From Alphaproteobacteria bacterium AO1-B (GTDB lineage: Bacteria > Pseudomonadota > Alphaproteobacteria > Rhizobiales > Stappiaceae): a DNA stretch of 64,000 nt. The notes under the pieces are model-generated. The model made no database searches and was not told the DNA's origin. It was given only the letters and a program-made list of their open reading frames with translations. Position numbers and translations under genes: made by a program. The DNA is taken from contig MLAX01000003.1 in the NCBI GenBank assembly GCA_001890945.1, positions 248,001-312,000 of the forward strand, read 5' to 3'. Shown here piece by piece: positions 61,088 through 64,000 of the stretch (the first letter of the stretch is position 1; each line of letters begins with the position of its first letter).

Positions 61088-62043
61088 GCTTTCCCAACCT
61101 TCTGGAAGAAATTCCAGATCTTGCTGAAGGTATCCGCGGTAAACTGACGCCAAATCAGCCGCTTTCTGCCGTGACCTGGTTCCGCACGGGTGGACCGGCA
61201 CAGTTGATGTTTCAGCCTGCGGATGAAGACGATCTCGCAGTATTTCTCAAGAAACTTCCCAAAGACATTCCCGTTCTGCCGGTGGGCCTCGGCTCCAATC
61301 TCCTGATCCGCGATGGCGGGTTGAGAGGGGTTGTTGTCCGCCTCAGCGCAAAGGGCTTTGGCCAGATCGAGGAACTTGGCAACAATCGTCTCCGCGCTGG
61401 TGCCGCCGTTCCGGACAAGCGGCTTGCGGAAGCTGCGGCCAAGGCGGGTCTTGGAGGTTTTGCGTTTTACACCGGTATTCCCGGCGGACTTGGTGGGGCG
61501 CTCCGGATGAACGCCGGTGCCCATGGCACGGAAACACGGGACCGGATGGTTGAACTCACGGCGATCGACCGGGATGGCAACAGGCAAGTTCTCACCAATT
61601 CCGAAATGGGATACAGCTACAGGCATTCCGGCGCCAGTTCGGATCTGATCTTCACATCGGCCGTGTTTGAAGGCGTCCCCCAAGGCGAGACGGCAATTCG
61701 CGAGGAAATGGCCGCGGTTGTCGAGCACAGGGAAAACGCTCAGCCGATCCGTGAAAAAACCGGCGGTTCAACCTTCAAGAATCCGCACGGCAATTCGGCC
61801 TGGAAAGTGGTTGATGCTGCCGGGTGCCGCGGATTGATGGTCGGCGGTGCGCAAATGTCCGAGATGCACTGCAATTTCATGATTAACACCGGTGATGCGA
61901 CGGGCCACGATCTGGAGCTGCTCGGCGAAACCGTCCGCGCGAAAGCGCTTGATGCCACTGGTATCCGGCTTGAGTGGGAAATCAAGCGTCTTGGAGAATT
62001 CGGTCCGAAAGGTGCGATTGAGCCATTCTTGGGGCAGGCGTGA
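61084..62043 (+). CDS. murB: UDP-N-acetylenolpyruvoylglucosamine reductase MurB
   Basis: 319 residues. [16 protein letters not shown] and [25 protein letters not shown] sequence (reading [14 protein letters not shown]) are the FAD-binding part; [18 protein letters not shown], then GGSTFKNP with the catalytic serine, and LEWEIKRLG at the end are MurB motifs. It reduces enolpyruvyl-UDP-GlcNAc with NADPH to UDP-MurNAc. The start is set by AGGAGG and the ATGA overlap with murC; a further frame extension to 61033 runs inside murC. Confidence 0.97.
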   Translation: MSFPNLLEEIPDLAEGIRGKLTPNQPLSAVTWFRTGGPAQLMFQPADEDDLAVFLKKLPKDIPVLPVGLGSNLLIRDGGLRGVVVRLSAKGFGQIEELGNNRLRAGAAVPDKRLAEAAAKAGLGGFAFYTGIPGGLGGALRMNAGAHGTETRDRMVELTAIDRDGNRQVLTNSEMGYSYRHSGASSDLIFTSAVFEGVPQGETAIREEMAAVVEHRENAQPIREKTGGSTFKNPHGNSAWKVVDAAGCRGLMVGGAQMSEMHCNFMINTGDATGHDLELLGETVRAKALDATGIRLEWEIKRLGEFGPKGAIEPFLGQA

Positions 62044-62100
62044 TCGGGCCGCCGGTCTCTGTCCACAGTTTCCATTAGTTGCGTTTTATTTGTGCCGCTT

Positions 62101-62120
62101 TCCCGGATTCAAGTCCGGGA
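62101..62120 (+). other. Intergenic hairpin between murB and ddl
   Basis: Stem TCCCGGA / TCCGGGA (7 bp) with a TTCAAG loop in the 105-base gap between murB and ddl. No T-run follows, so it is more likely an mRNA structure than a terminator. Confidence 0.4.
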
Positions 62121-62148
62121 AACGGTCTTATCAAGGGAGAACCCATCC

Positions 62149-63075
62149 ATGACCAAGAAACATGTTGCTGTCCTGATGGGTGGTTGGGTCAATGAAAGGC
62201 CAGTCAGCCTTTCAAGTGGCAAGGAATGCGCACTCGCACTGGAAGAAGCCGGATATCGTGTTTCACGGGTGGACGTTGACCGGAATGTGTCGGCCGTTTT
62301 GGCTGAGTTGAAGCCGGATGTGGCCTTTAACGCCTTGCACGGACCCTTTGGTGAGGATGGCTGCGTTCAGGGAATATTAGAGTTTCTTAACATTCCCTAT
62401 ACGCACTCTGGCGTGATGGCTTCGAGCCTTGCAATGAACAAGGTGAAGGCAAAAGCAGTCATGGCGGCGGCCGGAATTCCGGTCACGGAGCACAAGGTTG
62501 TGAACCGCCATGAGATCGGCCGGGATCATCCGATGGATCCGCCCTACGTGCTCAAACCCATCAACGAAGGTTCCAGCTTCGGTGTCCTGATTGTCAAGGA
62601 AGATCAAGAGTTTCCGCCCCAGGAACTGCACCGGGAAGACTGGCCTTACCCGGATGTTTTGATGTGCGAGAAGTTCATCCGAGGCCGCGAACTGACCTGC
62701 GCAGTCAAGGACGATCAGGCACTTGGCGTGATCGACATCGTGACCCAGGGGCAGGAGTTCTACGATTTCGATGCAAAATATGCAGAAGGCGGTTCAAAAC
62801 ACATTCTTCCTGCAAAAATTTCACCACTTGTTTACCAAACAGCGGAGACACTAGCGGTTAAGGCGCATCAGGCCTTGGGGTGCCGAGGGGTATCCCGGGC
62901 CGATTTCCGATTCGACGAGCGCGAAGATGGAAGCGGGGACCTGATCTGCCTTGAAGTGAACACGCAACCAGGCATGACGCCGACCTCTTTGGTGCCCGAA
63001 ATGGCCGCCTACAAGGGAATGAGCTTCAAGGACCTGGTGAGTTGGATGGTTGAGGACGCGAGTTGCTGTCGTTAG
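62149..63075 (+). CDS. ddl: D-alanine:D-alanine ligase
   Basis: 308 residues of the ATP-grasp family. VAVLMGGWVNERPVSLSSG is the N-terminal motif (the usual Ser/Thr-Glu-Arg context reads NERPVSLSSG), VLKPINEGSSFGVLIV the ATP-binding block, and CLEVNTQPGMTPTSLVPEMA the C-terminal Mg/substrate block. It joins two D-alanines for MurF. GGGAGA eight bases before the ATG sets the start; an in-frame ATG at 62092 lacks a ribosome site. It overlaps the predicted ftsQ start by 13 bases. Confidence 0.97.
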   Translation: MTKKHVAVLMGGWVNERPVSLSSGKECALALEEAGYRVSRVDVDRNVSAVLAELKPDVAFNALHGPFGEDGCVQGILEFLNIPYTHSGVMASSLAMNKVKAKAVMAAAGIPVTEHKVVNRHEIGRDHPMDPPYVLKPINEGSSFGVLIVKEDQEFPPQELHREDWPYPDVLMCEKFIRGRELTCAVKDDQALGVIDIVTQGQEFYDFDAKYAEGGSKHILPAKISPLVYQTAETLAVKAHQALGCRGVSRADFRFDEREDGSGDLICLEVNTQPGMTPTSLVPEMAAYKGMSFKDLVSWMVEDASCCR

Positions 63076-63977
63076 GTCGCAAACATAAACAGGACGCATA
63101 TGCGCCGCTGGAAGCCGAGCTGGCTCCACGCGGGCGCGGCGTTGCGCGTTTGCACCGGCAACCTGTTTGGCGCGCGGCGGGCCGATTGGCAGACTTGCCA
63201 CGCTGGACGGGTTCTGCAGCTGCTATCGGTTTCTTAACCTTAACGATTTCCTACGCAATAGTCATAGGCGGACACGGGCGTGTCGTGAGCGATGCACTGT
63301 TGTCGGCGGTCGGTTTCGGGATTGAGGCCGTTAAGCTGTCCGGTCAGCGGGAAATCAACGAATTCCAGATCCTGGAAGCGCTCGAAATTCACGACGGATC
63401 GTCCCTGATCCTTTTTGATGCCGATGGCGCCCGTGAACGGCTGAACGACATGGCTTGGGTCAAGAATGCTTCGGTAATGAAGTTCTACCCAAGTACATTG
63501 CAGATCCGGATCGAGGAGAAAGTGCCTTACGCGCTTTGGCAGCGGGGGGATCTGGTTTCGATCGTTAATGAGGCCGGGGAGGTCATCACCGATGAGGTTG
63601 ATGGCCGGTACGCCAATCTCCTGCTGGTGGTCAATCATGGCGCACAGCGCCGGGCTGGTGAGATCAGCGCAGCGCTTGCGACAGTGCCGGATCTTCGCCC
63701 GCGGGTGCGTGCGGCGTTCCTGATCAGTGACCGCCGTTGGGACTTGAAATTAGAAAATGGGATTTTTGTCCGCTTGCCGGAAGAGAATATGGAAGCCGCT
63801 TTGGCTGAATTGGTGAGAATGGACAAGGAAGACGGGCTGCTTGCCCGCGATATCATGGCCATCGACATGCGCCTGGAGGACCGGATCACGGTTCGTTTGA
63901 GCGAAGAGGCCGCGGAACAGCGTAAAATCATGACTGGTGGTCGTGGACGCTCGGGCAATGGAGGACGGGACACATGA
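63063..63977 (+). CDS. ftsQ: Cell division protein FtsQ (TTG start)
   Basis: 304 residues. A basic cytoplasmic tail, one membrane span (AAAIGFLTLTISYAIVIGG, about 50-70), a POTRA domain (REINEFQILEALEIHDGSSLILFD to KFYPSTLQIRIEEKVPYALWQ) and a beta domain follow. FtsQ recruits FtsBL to the divisome. No ATG lies near the start; TTG at 63063 has GAGG seven bases upstream and overlaps the end of ddl. The stop overlaps the ftsA ATG. Confidence 0.93.
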   Translation: MLSLGRKHKQDAYAPLEAELAPRGRGVARLHRQPVWRAAGRLADLPRWTGSAAAIGFLTLTISYAIVIGGHGRVVSDALLSAVGFGIEAVKLSGQREINEFQILEALEIHDGSSLILFDADGARERLNDMAWVKNASVMKFYPSTLQIRIEEKVPYALWQRGDLVSIVNEAGEVITDEVDGRYANLLLVVNHGAQRRAGEISAALATVPDLRPRVRAAFLISDRRWDLKLENGIFVRLPEENMEAALAELVRMDKEDGLLARDIMAIDMRLEDRITVRLSEEAAEQRKIMTGGRGRSGNGGRDT

Positions 63978-64000
63978 GCCGGTCTGATCAGCCCTTGTAT
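63974..64000 (+). CDS. ftsA: Cell division protein FtsA, 5-prime end (cut by window)
   Basis: Nine codons (MSRSDQPLY) starting in an ATGA overlap with ftsQ and running off the window. Identification is by position: ftsA follows ftsQ in dcw clusters. FtsA anchors FtsZ to the membrane. Confidence 0.8.

Noticed and set aside
63233..63244. TTAACCTTAAC inside ftsQ as a CtrA site controlling ftsQA
   Set aside because: The two TTAA elements are two bases apart, not seven, and the position is inside the coding region of ftsQ.
1..64000. tRNA genes, insertion sequences, prophage or integration sites
   Set aside because: None seen: no transposase or integrase frames, no tRNA-like cloverleaf with a T-loop GTTCRA context was recognised, and codon usage looks even through the window.

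Overview
The window reads as chromosomal DNA of a free-living, probably marine, alphaproteobacterium of the Hyphomicrobiales (Rhizobiales), most like the Stappia/Roseibium (Labrenzia) group. This rests on family content: BA14K, DUF2336 and DUF1062 proteins, a rhizobial-type glycerol ABC transporter with its DUF2160 membrane protein, a CtrA-type box, a TRAP transporter, and an alphaproteobacterial division/cell-wall (dcw) cluster. The MurE motif DNPR points to meso-diaminopimelate peptidoglycan. Species is not proven. I see no tRNA, rRNA, insertion sequence, prophage or CRISPR array.

Layout. 1-4411: an ABC sugar/polyol importer operon (tail of a binding protein, two unlike ATPases, two permeases, a small membrane protein). 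4512-6048: a BlaI-type repressor with an M56 membrane metallopeptidase. 6249-17126: single housekeeping or accessory genes (azoreductase, a 27-residue membrane protein near a CtrA box, DUF2336, LysE exporter, extensin-like peptidase, group IV PLP decarboxylase, BA14K protein, HugZ-like protein, chemoreceptor, DUF1062, Tim44-like protein). 17345-26301: a fused 5-oxoprolinase/hydantoinase, a GT87 glycosyltransferase, a complete TRAP transporter and a MarR-type regulator; the oxoprolinase and the TRAP genes share a rare palindrome upstream. 26370-27820: arsR-arsC-arsH without an efflux pump. 27832-40949: a c-di-GMP protein, a TerB-DnaJ protein overlapping an amidase gene, a lytic transglycosylase, a MocR regulator divergent from a flavin split-barrel gene, a Na/Pi cotransporter, a two-subunit CoA transferase, TetR/AhpD-like genes, a Crp-type regulator and an SDR. 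41016-41414: RNase P RNA. 41430-44550: a flavin monooxygenase-cupin pair with a divergent AraC regulator. 44765-47833: a 1022-residue probable type I secreted repeat protein. 48112-64000: the dcw cluster mraZ-rsmH-ftsL-ftsI-murE-murF-mraY-murD-ftsW-murG-murC-murB-ddl-ftsQ-ftsA (ftsA cut by the window end), preceded by four 10-bp-spaced MraZ boxes.

How the genes work together. The dcw genes run from UDP-MurNAc synthesis through the lipid-linked precursors to the septal synthase and divisome, with many ATGA stop-start overlaps. The most interesting inferred unit is the oxoprolinase-TRAP-MarR module, which would import and open a cyclic lactam such as pyroglutamate under one repressor. The other candidates for something new are the repeat protein at 44765, the asymmetric ABC ATPase pair at 293-2458, and the small membrane protein at 7147.
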